64,000 nt of DNA from the NCBI RefSeq assembly GCF_020921035.1, contig NC_063150.1, positions 11,408,001 to 11,472,000 on the forward strand. Direction: 5' to 3'. This DNA comes from Rhodamnia argentea (taxonomy: Eukaryota; Streptophyta; Magnoliopsida; Myrtales; Myrtaceae). Under the pieces are notes generated by a model. The model searched no databases, had not been told where the DNA came from, and worked only from the letters and a program-made list of their open reading frames with translations. The position numbers were made by a program, and so were the translations under genes. Below, piece by piece: positions 35,603-47,100 of the stretch. The stretch's first letter is position 1. Each line of letters opens with the position of its first letter.

Positions 35603-38600
35603 TTACCATGCATGAAGAGTTCCACATTTCAAAGCATTCATTGCTGCTTGGGCAAAAACTTGCGCTGCCTCAGCTTCAGCTTCCGCAGCCTCTGCTTCCC
35701 TTGCTGCTTCTTCAGCTTCTGCAATGGCAGCTTCTGCTTCAGCAACTGCTTTAGCAGCAGCCGCAGCAGCCTCTTGAGCAGTCATACTCTTCATCTTCAA
35801 TAGCTCGGCGTCAATCTGTGATTTTGTAAAAATCTTGACCTCTCTCTTATCTCCCTTACAAGAATCCTTCGGCCTTCCCTCGAGAATTGACCTGGAAGAG
35901 CCTTTTCTAGCTTCCATGGTTTTTGGATTTTGGGCAATTCTATACCGGTGTTTTACCTGTCATTTAAAGGAGGCATCACCAAGTTATCAATCTCCCCCTG
36001 CAGTTACCCCTTCATCTGCTTTAAACATATATCCCCATGCAATAGCCTTCGAACCAGAAAATTCATACTAAGCAACAAAGCTCGAGGCCACGAAAGACTA
36101 TTATGTGAAAGATAAATCTGCATAATTTCAAATATGGACGTAAAATATGAAACCCATTATATCAAGTAAGTGACTTAACAAAGATGGTTTATTACATAAT
36201 ATCAGCTCTCTCCTCTTTTAGTTAGTATTTCCACATGCCATCAAGAACTTCCTCACAAGATCCAAGAATAACATACCTTACTCAATTTACCATTCGCTAT
36301 CATAATCTTCAACTTTGTTGACAATAACTTCTTGAGGTTAGGTGGTGCCGAGTATTGGTCCTGCATGTGAAAATCCTTCAACATCCAAACGATCATAACG
36401 AGCATCTACTGAAAAACTCCAAGACAAGGATATACACATCTTAAAGAGACGTCATGATTTGTTAAGCAATTTAAACTTTTTTTTTGTTGGAAACTAAAAA
36501 GTGGCGAATCATTTGGTCATGCATGCTAGTTAAGTCATCCTGCTGTTACCACCTAATACTATGAACCTTTTGCCAAGATATGGTTTAGAATCATTTGAGT
36601 GCTAGATTTATAAGTTTAGAAGTAGCCAAGATTCAAGACTGGAGGCAGGAATCAGCAATAAATCATATGCAAAACACTGTGACACAAAATTTCTACGACA
36701 AATACAACAGATATAAACTAAGCTTCGCTCAGTTGGCATTGGCACCATGCCATGTAGGACTTTTGAGAGATTCCTAAGATATAGTTTTGACTATATCTCC
36801 TACTTACATATACATTAGTAAGTTGGAAACTTGTGGCAATGGAAAACTTTTTGGTGATTCGAGCAATCACAACTATTAATCTCAATCTTTTGTATGATTA
36901 CTCCTGCAATACTTAAAAATTTCTCCAGCAGCTCCCAGTACTTGCTCTTGGTTCAAGATTAACTATTTTTCTAACTACAGTTCCTTTTCATTCTCCTTTT
37001 GGCCATGAAACTACTTTAGAATTATGATGACTACACACAATAATCCTCATTCTTTAGTAACAGGTATGCAATGCACGTATAGTATTTCCTGGAAAGATAG
37101 ATACTTTCTTAACCTCTTTTCCATGAATTCAGAGTAAATGCAACAGACTGGAATTATGAGCAACATCCCAAGAGGCTACAAACAGAATTTCTCCCTCTTG
37201 GTGCCTTTACAAAGTAGAAGCAACCTAGTAAGCTCAACATTGCATATGGGTTTATATTCAAACAGAAAAAACATCGCATATGCGTCTGCCCCCTCCTAGA
37301 TTGTTTTCTCTACCATTTATTTGACCTCGCTAACAAGTAATATTGTATATGACTGCATCGTGCTCTTTGGGGAGTTCTCAAAGGCTTCTGAAAGTCCAGC
37401 CTCCTAATGGTTAAGTCCTACACATCCTCTTCAACACCAAACCATCATGGAACTGTAATATGGACCAGAACATCCTTTATATGTCTAAGTATAGCTTAAG
37501 GGCAGAATATGCCCTAGAATATTATTATATAGCTTTGCAAAGGGAAGTATATTTATTTGAGCCTTCATCATGTTAATGAGTGTTGTCCTCCTATCATAGT
37601 GGATGCAAAAAAGAGACTTATACTCTACTTCAAATATTTTTCATGTCCAGAATAGAATTGGGAATCTTCCAAAGCATACTAATGTGACTTTTAAACACTA
37701 TGTCTATAATGTTGTATAGAACCTTAATGGCAATTGTGATCCTTTTGAAATAATTTTGCATTCGATGATGATTATATGGATACTTTTCCAGAGAACACGA
37801 AATTATCAAAAATCTGCATTTTACTTCTTTGTATTAGAGAAGATTCAAGGACAACTGATGACATTAAAAGCGTTTTGGAAAAAGTCTTTTATAAATTTCA
37901 CCCACTCCTTCAATAACATACAACTACCAGCATTAGTAAATACATAATTTGCTGGTTAACGTTATTTCAAGTGATATTGTTTAGATAATAATAAGCATTA
38001 GCATTTTACCAAGTATTAGGTAATTAAGCACTAATTTTTCCCATCTGTATCTGCATTAATGTATTGGATCTAGACAAAATGAGGAGGTTTAAATTAATAT
38101 CAAGATGAATGAGGGCTCGAAGTGCAAATAGAAATTGGAGGCCATCCCCACCCTAACCCAAGTCGCCCACGTACAAAGAATATGTGTATGATATAATAGA
38201 CACAGGTCACAATATGTGGACAAGATGATGCACGCAAAATAGAAAGATGGCAAAAGGCAACTTCATTAGGAGAATTGAAGTGAAGAATAGTTTGATAAGG
38301 CATTTTGGAAGAAAAGGCGGAAACAATCCAAACGCTACCATACAAGCAATGCTCTCTTTGCTCCCCTTTTTAGATAAGCAGGCAACAAATTCACAATTAG
38401 CAAAAAGATAATCTTATCTGAGTGAATATAGACATAAATGTTCACCTTTTTGCCCCAAGCACATTATGACAAATAAAAGTACCTCTATGTTTCGACCAAA
38501 AAAAAAAAGTACCTCTATGTAAGTGGCAATTGCAGCTCTATCAGAACCACTTGGATCCTTCAAATTCGTAACGGCTTCTATTATTAGATTATCCAACCTA

Positions 38601-39775
38601 CAACAAAGGAAGGCAGACCGAAAAGGACAAAATCATAAATGAGTTGATGGCGAGGGCTAGAGAAGCTAATCAAGGCATTCTTTATTATTATTATTTTTTG
38701 GTTGAATCATCAAGGCATTCGAAAGGGCAATAAAAGTTAGGTTCTTCCAGCTCCCACACGAAAATCAGATGATGTTTGATGCTGGACAGACGCGTCTCCC
38801 ACATGGCAACCAATATGGAAGACCAGTATAAAAATTCTACTTGAACTTCATGAATAAGGACAAATGGGAAAAAAAAACAATTTTATAACTGATTGATCAA
38901 GAAGAGACTCTCTGTAAAATTGATATGACATTAACATTTCCGTTACAATCATACTGAAACAACACGTGAATCGAAATTGTCCAAATAACTCTGAAGGAAT
39001 CAGCATCTTATGGTTGACCGTAAGTAAGAAAACAACTCCAACTTCCATACATTGATTCATACGAAGTACTTATGCACATTATCCAATCTATATATCAAAC
39101 TTTCGTGTTATTTAGCATGCATTGTTTTTCAAATCCATATCTACTCTCGAAAATGGAAAAATTCAAGTACTATTAATCGCCACTAGCTTCAAAGATAACA
39201 AACAGAAACAGCAATAATATTGTCACCATGCCTACAACCTTTTGATTCGCTCTTTTGAATTTGCATTGTTAATTGTTTCGCTGGAAACCGCAAGAGGGGT
39301 GGCATCAAGGATCTCCTCATCATTCCTTACAGTGGCCAAAGCCAAGGGGTTGCTATCATGCTTAGGCGTCAGCTGATTCTTTTTAAGGGCAAGCCTGGCC
39401 TTCTGCCTCGATCCCCATATTGCAGTCACATTGATATTTCTCCATTTATCCTGCTCGGACATTCACAAATCATGAGAGAAAAGTGCTTGGTTACACTAAA
39501 CTAAGAAAAGTTCCACTTTCATATAGCTAAGTGCTATGATGGAATCATAAAATACTCGGTCACCTGAACTGAAATCATCTCGACACTAATTAATACTAAT
39601 AACTGCAGTGCATTCAAGTAGATACCTTAAGGTCCACATTTGATCGCATCTGCAAGATGGCACTGAACTCTGGGTCCGTGAGTATAGTACGCCATTTTCC
39701 GGCACCGTGCTTGATTACTCCAGCTTTAAGGGCTGCTTCTTCCTCTGCTGTCCACTTCTGTTTAGGTGCACCCAT
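35603..39775 (-). CDS. TRB: Telomere-repeat-binding factor of the Myb/H1 (single-Myb-histone) family
   Basis: Five coding exons: 39775-39626, 39450-39239, 38597-38513, 36360-36277 and 35956-35603. The total of 885 bases encodes 294 residues. A Myb domain opens the protein ([20 protein letters not shown]), with the telobox helix VDLKDKWRN at 47-55, which binds TTAGGG-type telobox DNA. A linker/histone H1/H5 globular domain spans about 122-187 ([49 protein letters not shown]). An Ala/Glu coiled coil follows (235-275). TRB proteins bind telomeres and telobox promoters and recruit Polycomb and PEAT complexes; this is family knowledge. The intron-2 donor is GTTGTA, weaker than usual, but is the only one that keeps phase. 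A duplicated donor after exon 3 is described separately. The locus fits Arabidopsis TRB2/TRB3. Confidence 0.94.
38475..38520. mobile_element. Micro-insertion that duplicated the TRB exon-3 splice donor
   Basis: AAAAGTACCTCTATGT occurs at 38475-38490 and 38505-38520, separated by TTCGACCAAAAAAA. On the gene strand each copy reads ACATAGAG/GTACTTTT, a splice donor, and they are exactly 30 bases apart and in frame. Choosing the distal donor would add [10 protein letters not shown] to the H1-type domain. Confidence 0.75.
38669..38720. mobile_element. Micro-insertion in TRB intron 2, 12-bp duplication
   Basis: ATCAAGGCATTC occurs at 38669-38680 and 38709-38720. The 28 bases between them read, on the minus strand, GATTCAACC followed by A6 and a TAA repeat. 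The form is the same as the other micro-insertions. Confidence 0.65.
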
Positions 39776-40620
39776 GAACTGAAAACCAGAACAAATTTTT
39801 TTAACAAAAATCCAGAGGTGAACATTAAAAGATCAATTCTTTTTTAATTCTATCTCCAGCACTAAAACACATATAAGAGGTCTTAAGCATTGAGCAAGCA
39901 TTCAACAGCGAAAATCAGAAAACAAAATCAATCGTAGGTTCTGAATTTAAAACAAAAGCCACACAGAGAAATTCCGCAACCAAACCAAAAAAAAAAAAAA
40001 AAAACAGCATTCTCTGTTTAAGCAGCTGGCAGCCGATGGCCAGGATACAGCACGCCGTTCAATGTTTACGCACCGAATTGCTAAAACTCTAACTAAACTG
40101 AAATCGCACGAAAATCAAACTGTCACTGAAGGTGATTCAGGGAAATCGCACGCGAGTTCGTCCGGAATCAGCTCAAACCCCGGAGCTTCTGATCCTAAAC
40201 GAGACAAAATTCCATCAATCCGCGACCGGAGCATGGACAAAGAAACCATATCCCGGAAATCGGAGGGGGTGGGACAAAAAGAACGTAAAAGCAAGCGAGA
40301 AAACGCGGCGGCAGTCGCAGATAACCACCGCTCCGCCGATTCCCGACGGGCCAAACCGGATTAAAAAGAGGAAAAAAAAAAAAGCTGGGAATTGAGCAAA
40401 ATCGGAGGCCGCGGCGACGCTAATGCAAGCGGTCCGCAGCGCTGCATCGCAATGGCGATTGAAGCGCTGCACCGTCGCGCTTGGAGCAGGAGGAAGAAGA
40501 AGACGAGAGAGGAGGAGATGCCGATGGTTACCTCTGGCCCCACGATGATCAACGAGGTTCGCAAGGAAGACGAAGAAGAAGAAGAAGAAGAAAGAGGAGA
40601 GTGAAAATGAAATAGGCGTT
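39776..40620 (-). other. 5' leader of TRB with a predicted 753-bp UTR intron
   Basis: On the minus strand CAGAG/GTAACC at 40531 is a donor and GGTTTTCAG/TTC at 39779 an acceptor, leaving the ATG three bases into the second exon. The 40532-40610 stretch is GC-rich and then ends in a GAA-rich purine run, consistent with a first non-coding exon and start region. Inferred from splice signals only. Confidence 0.5.
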
Positions 40621-40774
40621 GCGTTCACGGACAACTTTTTTAATTGTCCCCCAAAAAATTAAAGAAGAAGAAGAAGAAAAAGAAAAAGAAGAAGAAAAAG
40701 AAAAATTGTGCGCTTAAATGGAAACAGAGACCCCGCTAAAAAATAAGTGCAACGTGAAAAAAAAAACCCCCATT

Positions 40775-41280
40775 TTAAAGGAAAATTATAAATAAGGATA
40801 TACTTCTTTTTGTTGAAAACCAAATAAGGATATGAAGTCAAAATGCCATTATTTTCTAGAATAAGAACATGAAGTGAATCTTATTTCATATAGAAGTCTG
40901 AAATACTCCCCTCATTGTTTTAAAGAAATGCTTGATCAAGGGTATTTTCGTCTTTTTATATTTTCTGATTTTTTTTCCCATTTTTCTCCTTTTTTTTTCC
41001 TTTCATTTTTCCTCTTTATTTTCGTCGGTGGCCGCCCTCGCCGACGGTCACGAGGTCGATCGTCGCCTGGGCGGAGCGAGGCCGCCCACCGCCTTTGGTG
41101 AGGAAGAAGAGAAAAAAAAAATAGAAAAAGGAAAAAAATAAAAGAGAAAAAAATTAGAAAATGTAAAAAGATGAAAATACTTTGGTCAGACCATTCTTTA
41201 AAATAATGAAGGCACTTCAGATCCTTATTTAGAAAAAAAAATGATTATATTTCAAATCCTTATTTAAAGTTTTCCTCATA
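40775..41280. repeat. Palindromic dispersed element, copy D, upstream of TRB
   Basis: The left arm (GGAAAATTATAAATAAGGAT, AATAAGGATATGAAGT, then CATGAAGTGAATCTTATTTC) returns inverted on the right (ACTTCAGATCCTTATTTAG, AAATCCTTATTTAAAGTTTTCC). A T-rich tract, a GC core at 41025-41100 (GGTGGCCGCCCTCGCCGACGG) and an A-rich tract lie between. It starts about 160 bases beyond the presumed TRB transcription start. Confidence 0.65.
40790..40833. mobile_element. Micro-insertion in the arm of copy D, 12-bp duplication
   Basis: AAATAAGGATAT occurs at 40790-40801 and 40822-40833. The 20 bases between them read GGTTTTCAACAAAAAGAAGT on the minus strand, a short tag plus an A-rich tract. As the duplicated words belong to the element arm, this event is younger than the element. 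Confidence 0.5.
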
Positions 41281-43084
41281 AACATCATTATGTTTCATAG
41301 ATTACGTCTCGTCTTTCAATCCATCCAACCACAAATCTTATTGAGAACAAGAAACAACATCTGTATAAGTTCTTGGATAATATACACAACCGATATTGTA
41401 GTCATGCTCTCCTAGATAGATTATATAGTGCGGTGATATAGTTGATCGTCTCTGTTTGATAGATATATTAAGTGGAGCTACTTCAATTTTATCCTGCGCT
41501 TGTGGGGTTTAATGAACTTCATCGGGAATTGTCTCAACAGGATACCGAACACAAAAAGTTCACTTTGTGATTTAGGATGCTCCACGATCATCTGTATAGG
41601 CAGAGAAAAATTGACACAAAAGTCCTCTCCGTATTATTGTCCTTAATAGTCCGTGAGTAGATACTCTCTTTGGTCATATGAAACTCTAGAAACTTTGTTG
41701 TCTGTGATTCCACAATTCTTGTTCCTCCATTGAGATCATAAAATCCATATCCCTCAAATGATCCGGGTAAGATACAAAGTAAATCGAGTGGTTCTGGAGT
41801 CCAATTTACTTAATGTTAAATTGTGAAAATTCGTGCAGCACTGGTATATGATACATTTGTTTTTTGTATGCACAAACAAAAGATAATTTGGGTTTCGGGA
41901 ATTTCATTATTGATTATATCTTCTGCACCTCTGTTCTTGAATTTTTCGTTTTAGAGGTCTGTTTGTGATTTTTTTTTTTCATTCGATACCGAATATCACA
42001 AATGTTTAAAGTATGTAGGATCATCCTGATTTTTCGTTAGTTAAAAATGTATTTATCTTGAGAATTTTAACGAGAAAGTAAAATCTACTTAATATGTTCA
42101 TAACAAACCGACCCTCAATTTATTTATTTTTAACTTTTTCCTTTGCTTTGTTATTTGGTCTTCTGAATTTTATTTTTATAGTAAATATGGAATGTTCAGA
42201 TTATGAAGACTTCGCAGCGAAGAAAGTGGGTCAATAGCGAATAGATTAGATGTAGGACCATAATGACAGACCAACCGATCGTGATTTTCACATCAATATT
42301 TTCCAAGTTTGGTAACACAATAAAATGCAATCTAAATAGGAATATAGAGATTGCTTTGGTATGTTATTAAAAAAAAAAAAAGCAAACGTGGATGTGGAAA
42401 ACATCACTAGTAAAATACAAGCTCGGCTCAAGCCTATCACAATTAAGTTACAAATGAATTCGAGTTCAAGCTTAATAAGCTCGAATTCTTTCCCTAATAA
42501 CGATATATTACATAGATTTCAAGATTTTTGACTTTTTAACTATCGCATACTTTTGCAAATGAGAGAAGCTCAAGTAAGTTTGCGAGCCCGACAAGCACGA
42601 GCTGAACTCAACAAGATAACCAAGCAGTTTGAGCTCGGACTTAGCTTCAAATCATACAAGTCAATATTGATAACAATTGAGTTTATGCTGGATCTATTCG
42701 CTCAGTCTCACCCTACCATTTATTCGATTCGCTAATCACCTGTGTGCAAACAACATAAGTGGGGATTCAAAATTTTTTTTTCAAAGAAGTTCCGGCATTA
42801 GTAAATAAGTTTCTTGATTAACCCTAAATTGAGAAAATCTAATGCATGGCTGATGAAAAATCTTTAGTAAAGCACAATTGATTACACAAACACTCGGTTG
42901 TTGGTACGAGTGATCACATGGCAACATAAGAGATTGTAATAGGCCGCCGTCACTCCATTATCTATCAGGGAGAAAAGGAGGATGTCGGAACGGTCAGAGG
43001 ACGGATACAGCCAATCCTAGCAACTCCTACTATCCATACCATAAAGAGGTTTTTTAACATGCTTTGAAGTAGGGTAAATTTGTC
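41281..43084. other. Intergenic DNA, no gene
   Basis: AT-rich. A block at 42415-42690 with many GAGCTCG/CAAGCTC words resembles the degenerate inside of a plant hAT element, but I found no paired termini. Confidence 0.35.
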
Positions 43085-43470
43085 TTCAAATAAAAAAAAA
43101 AATTAAGGTAAATTGCAGTTTAACCCCTGTACTATCACGATTTTCTTGATCGACCCAGTAAGTCAATTCGTTACTGCCAACCCCTAGAGTTTCAATTATG
43201 CCCCTCAAGAGACCCGTTTCCGGCTGGACGTGACGAACTTTGCTTGTGACTTCCGAACGCTCACATAAAGGCGCAGTGTTACTGTTTTAGCCGGACCGAG
43301 TGCTTGAATTTGCTCGAATGATGGCGCGAGCATTGGATTCTACTGTGCCAAACTGAAATTTTGGGCCAATCTGAGTCGAAACTCAAACAGTGAGGATTGA
43401 CTGAAACAAGTCGAATTATGAGGGGTTGAATCAACCCTGAAATACAGGGGGCATAAAGCAATTTGCTCCC
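43085..43470. repeat. Inverted-repeat MITE-like element
   Basis: The left end AAATTGCAGTTTAACCCCTG, with CCAACCCCTAGAGTTTCAATT, pairs with the right end GGTTGAATCAACCCTGAAAT, then CAGGGGGCATAAAGCAATTT. The arms are about 80 bases and diverged. The interior is non-coding. Confidence 0.5.
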
Positions 43471-44142
43471 TTTGAAGCAAGTAGCAATCTCACATGCTTG
43501 CAGGGTCAGGCATTGATAAGCTGAAAAAATATGGATGGGACGGCAATACAGGAAACACATATTTGCATCCAGAGATATCAAGTCTGCATATTCTCATACT
43601 TGAACATTGATCCATCATCATTCAACAGGAGAGTGCTGAAACTGCATATAGTTTTCTTCTCACTTCTTTCTTCAAAGAAAATATGCTCCTCGGAAGCCAT
43701 GACATCGCAGTTAAATTGAGCAAGAATTGCAAGAAAGTTGTGAGAGTGTCGTGTTACACATCATCTTCTCCCTCAGAAGTTAACAAGAATGCTGTTTGTT
43801 ACTCTTCACTAGTCACCTATGACGAAAACTCCGCTAAACTAAAGAAGTTAAGCTGCGTGTTTTCCCTACCAACAAAAATGTAACGCACAATCTCCTAAAC
43901 TAAAATGTCACAATTACATACCATTCGCAAAAGCAAAGACACGATTTGCTATGAGGACTTGGATAACAACTCACTGCCTCAAGTGAAAAGGGACAGTGTG
44001 ATATAATTAGTGACTTGTGTAAGCAACCCGCTTGCACCACTTTACCTTTGAAAGGCTATTTGAATATATATCCAAATTAAGTTTGGCTCTCCCATCTGCT
44101 GCAAAGTCACATTTCGCATCTCAAGATGACCTAAGATGTGGC
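43471..44142. other. 3' flank of the NEMP gene
   Basis: Nothing is recognisable apart from the probable 3' UTR next to 44142. Confidence 0.4.
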
Positions 44143-47100
44143 CTAAGTCCATGGTAGCAGGTTGCGAAGTCTCGTGGCCCAGCTCGTGCTAGCATTATTG
44201 TTGATTGGAGCCAAAGTGATTCTTTCAGCATTAGCGACGGCCCATTTGCTGAAGTCAGGAGAAGATACGAGTTCTTCCAGGGATTTTTTGGTGTACTCTT
44301 TGGTGATCTTTCTCCACTCGTCATCTGAGTATCTCTTCCTATCACCATCAGGTGTGGTGTGGAAGGTAGAGTAGTAAGCCTCTGGACCGGATGGCTGAGT
44401 AGGTGGCGTCCTGCTCCCTGAGGAATTGCAGTTCGTGTAGAAGATGATATAATGAGGACCAACTTAGCAATATGGACATAATATCAACTAACTGAAGCAA
44501 ACCTTGCAAGGGAGAACTATACAATCCTGGAGAGGACATTTTGGACCTGCCTCTCTCATCATATGAATCATGCAAAACATGGGAGTTTCGTGGTGTTCTA
44601 CCGTAGTCCTTAGGGGATGAAAGCAGTTTCCTGCAAAAGTTCAAGGAGCTCAGGGACAAGTAATAGTGAAATGAAACTCAATGTCTCAGGTACCAGCTTG
44701 GGCTTAGTTGATAGAGCACAACATACAAAATTCAGACGTTTTTCTTAAAGCACCAACTGATAAGCCGTATGAATATAAATAAAAGAGTTGGTCATGATTT
44801 TAATGAAGCGATTGAATTTGGCTGCTGACAACAAAACAAGAGATGGAAGTAAAGACAAAGCAAATAGATTAATCTGTTCTACTGTGCTTAAGGCTTAACC
44901 TCACCATGCATTTACTGTAGCAACCCCAAAAAATCAATTGAAGAAAATGCATGATACCTGACTTGTCAAGGAATACCTGCACAGTCGGCGAAAAAATCTC
45001 AATCTGCCAAATCTCCTGATCATATATGAGGTAGCAATACCAGATATCAATGCTGCTAGAGCAAGTATGGGATCAAGGGAACACTGAAACGTAATCAGTC
45101 GGCAACAAAAAGTGAGTCAGGCCTCAATGGTCAAGCTAGATTGTAATTAACAGATTTACATGCTAAAAGAAGATTCTCAAGATAAAAGGAAACAAACCTG
45201 AAGGATCATAACAGCAGCCAAAACTCGAATGGACCATGCAACAAAATGAGAAGTGCTTACATCAACTGACCCATCTTCTGTGAGGACAAGTTTCCGGACA
45301 ACCCAAAATCCCAACCAAGCTCCAGTAAGGACCAGAAAGACTAGGAGAAAAATTGCCAACTGTAGTCTCCAGAAAAGCGAGCAAACTTTAGTGACAGGTC
45401 TGTAAAACAAGATGTACGTGTCTATTGCAATCTATTAAATTAGCATAAAACATAACAATCTCCTCATAGAATGCAGGTGAACAGTCAATGGGACCATTGT
45501 TCCCAAAACTGAAACTGAGACTGGGCATTACTTCATGATAGATGGGCTAATTTATGAAACAGATAGATGGTTTAATTCACTCAAATATATTAACTTAGAA
45601 TACAGTCCTAGACAGAAACTGAATAACAATCTACAATCTGGTTGCAAAACTATGAGGATCCAACACAACCTGCTATTTGAACTATAGACAGTATATACAA
45701 GACCTAGGTATAAAGCGTGAAAAACGATGACCAATTCAAAGTGGATACAGAATTTTCGAGCTATATACTTCTTCAGCAGATAAGAAGGAAAATTTGTACA
45801 AGGGAAACCTTTACTTTCTTAAGGGAAAATATCAGCCTGGAAGGTGAAAAGATGACAATTAAAAGGGCTGCCTTGTTACAGCATTCCAGAATACATAGCT
45901 GACTATATTGGGGAATTAACAAGCATGCTTCAGAACTGTATTAATCATTCTAAGCACTCAAGCGAATCCAATGCAAAACAGTTTAAGCTTCACAGCTGCA
46001 AGTCTAGGTATGATATTGTAAACTTGTATCCAATATAAAACTGCAGTTCATTAATGCTTTGTACTAACTGATTGAAAAGGTACATTCCAATAAATTGATT
46101 TTTTTAATTGGTCTACCCTGATTATCATATCAAAGTGTGAAGATAACACTAATTAAAGTAATAAACATCATGAAAAATTCACATTGACCAAGAATAAAAC
46201 ATTGAAGGTATTTCTTCTTGCCATGAAAACATTGCATGACATAAGAAACACACACAAAAAAAAAAGCAAATATTTTCAGAAACAAAGTAGAATGAAAAAA
46301 AATCTTTTTCCAACCTTAAGTACACCCAGAATTAATATAAATTATGTAGATAAAAATCCCATGCAACTTATGGGTATAATGCTAGTAGTTTAAGTCAACA
46401 GGTCATAATTCAGTAGTTGGAAGGAAAAAAAATGAGTATCTGCTTGAAAACAGACTGACAGCAATAAAAAGTCTGTTGAAAACTTACATACAGGATTGTA
46501 CATGTCTTCGCTAATTCCCAACTCTGAGAGTATTGAATGAAAAAGTCCAGGCAAGTAGCGGAGAAGGAAAGAGCCCAAACCGATCTGAACAAAAGGGGAC
46601 ATCATACTTAATGCAGTAGATTCTCTCTCAATGAAAGATTAAGAATTATGCTCAGCATCCGGATACTCACGAGAGATGAATATATGAATATCATGAGTGA
46701 ATTTTTTCGCCCAGTTGGCAACAGCCTCATTCCCTGTCAATGATCATTAACAAAGAAATAAGAACTAAAGCACCTCTTTATAGTTCCACAAAAGGGCCTT
46801 ATAAAAAAACAAATGGAAAAAGAACAACCACTGGCTTTTAAGGTTAAAAGTACAAAGCACAATATTCACAAAGTAAGCAGACGTTGGATAGCTAGGTGGA
46901 AAGAACATATGTGTATGTGTACAACTGGACGCAAACATACATAACCATGCATATTATGAGCCAAAGGAAGAATGGAAATAGGGCATGGTCATAGGAAGAG
47001 ACTTCCCTGTACTCATGAATTTAAAATGGTTGGATGTACATCAAGAGAAGTGCATGGCAACATGATATACAAAACTGTGCGAGAATATTCAGTCTTCAAA

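Noticed and set aside
45198..45404. Longer upstream reading of NEMP exon 7 (FYRPVTKVCSLFWRLQ)
   Set aside because: It would need a phase that exon 6 does not offer; CTACAG/TTG gives the conserved NP-LAIFLL join.
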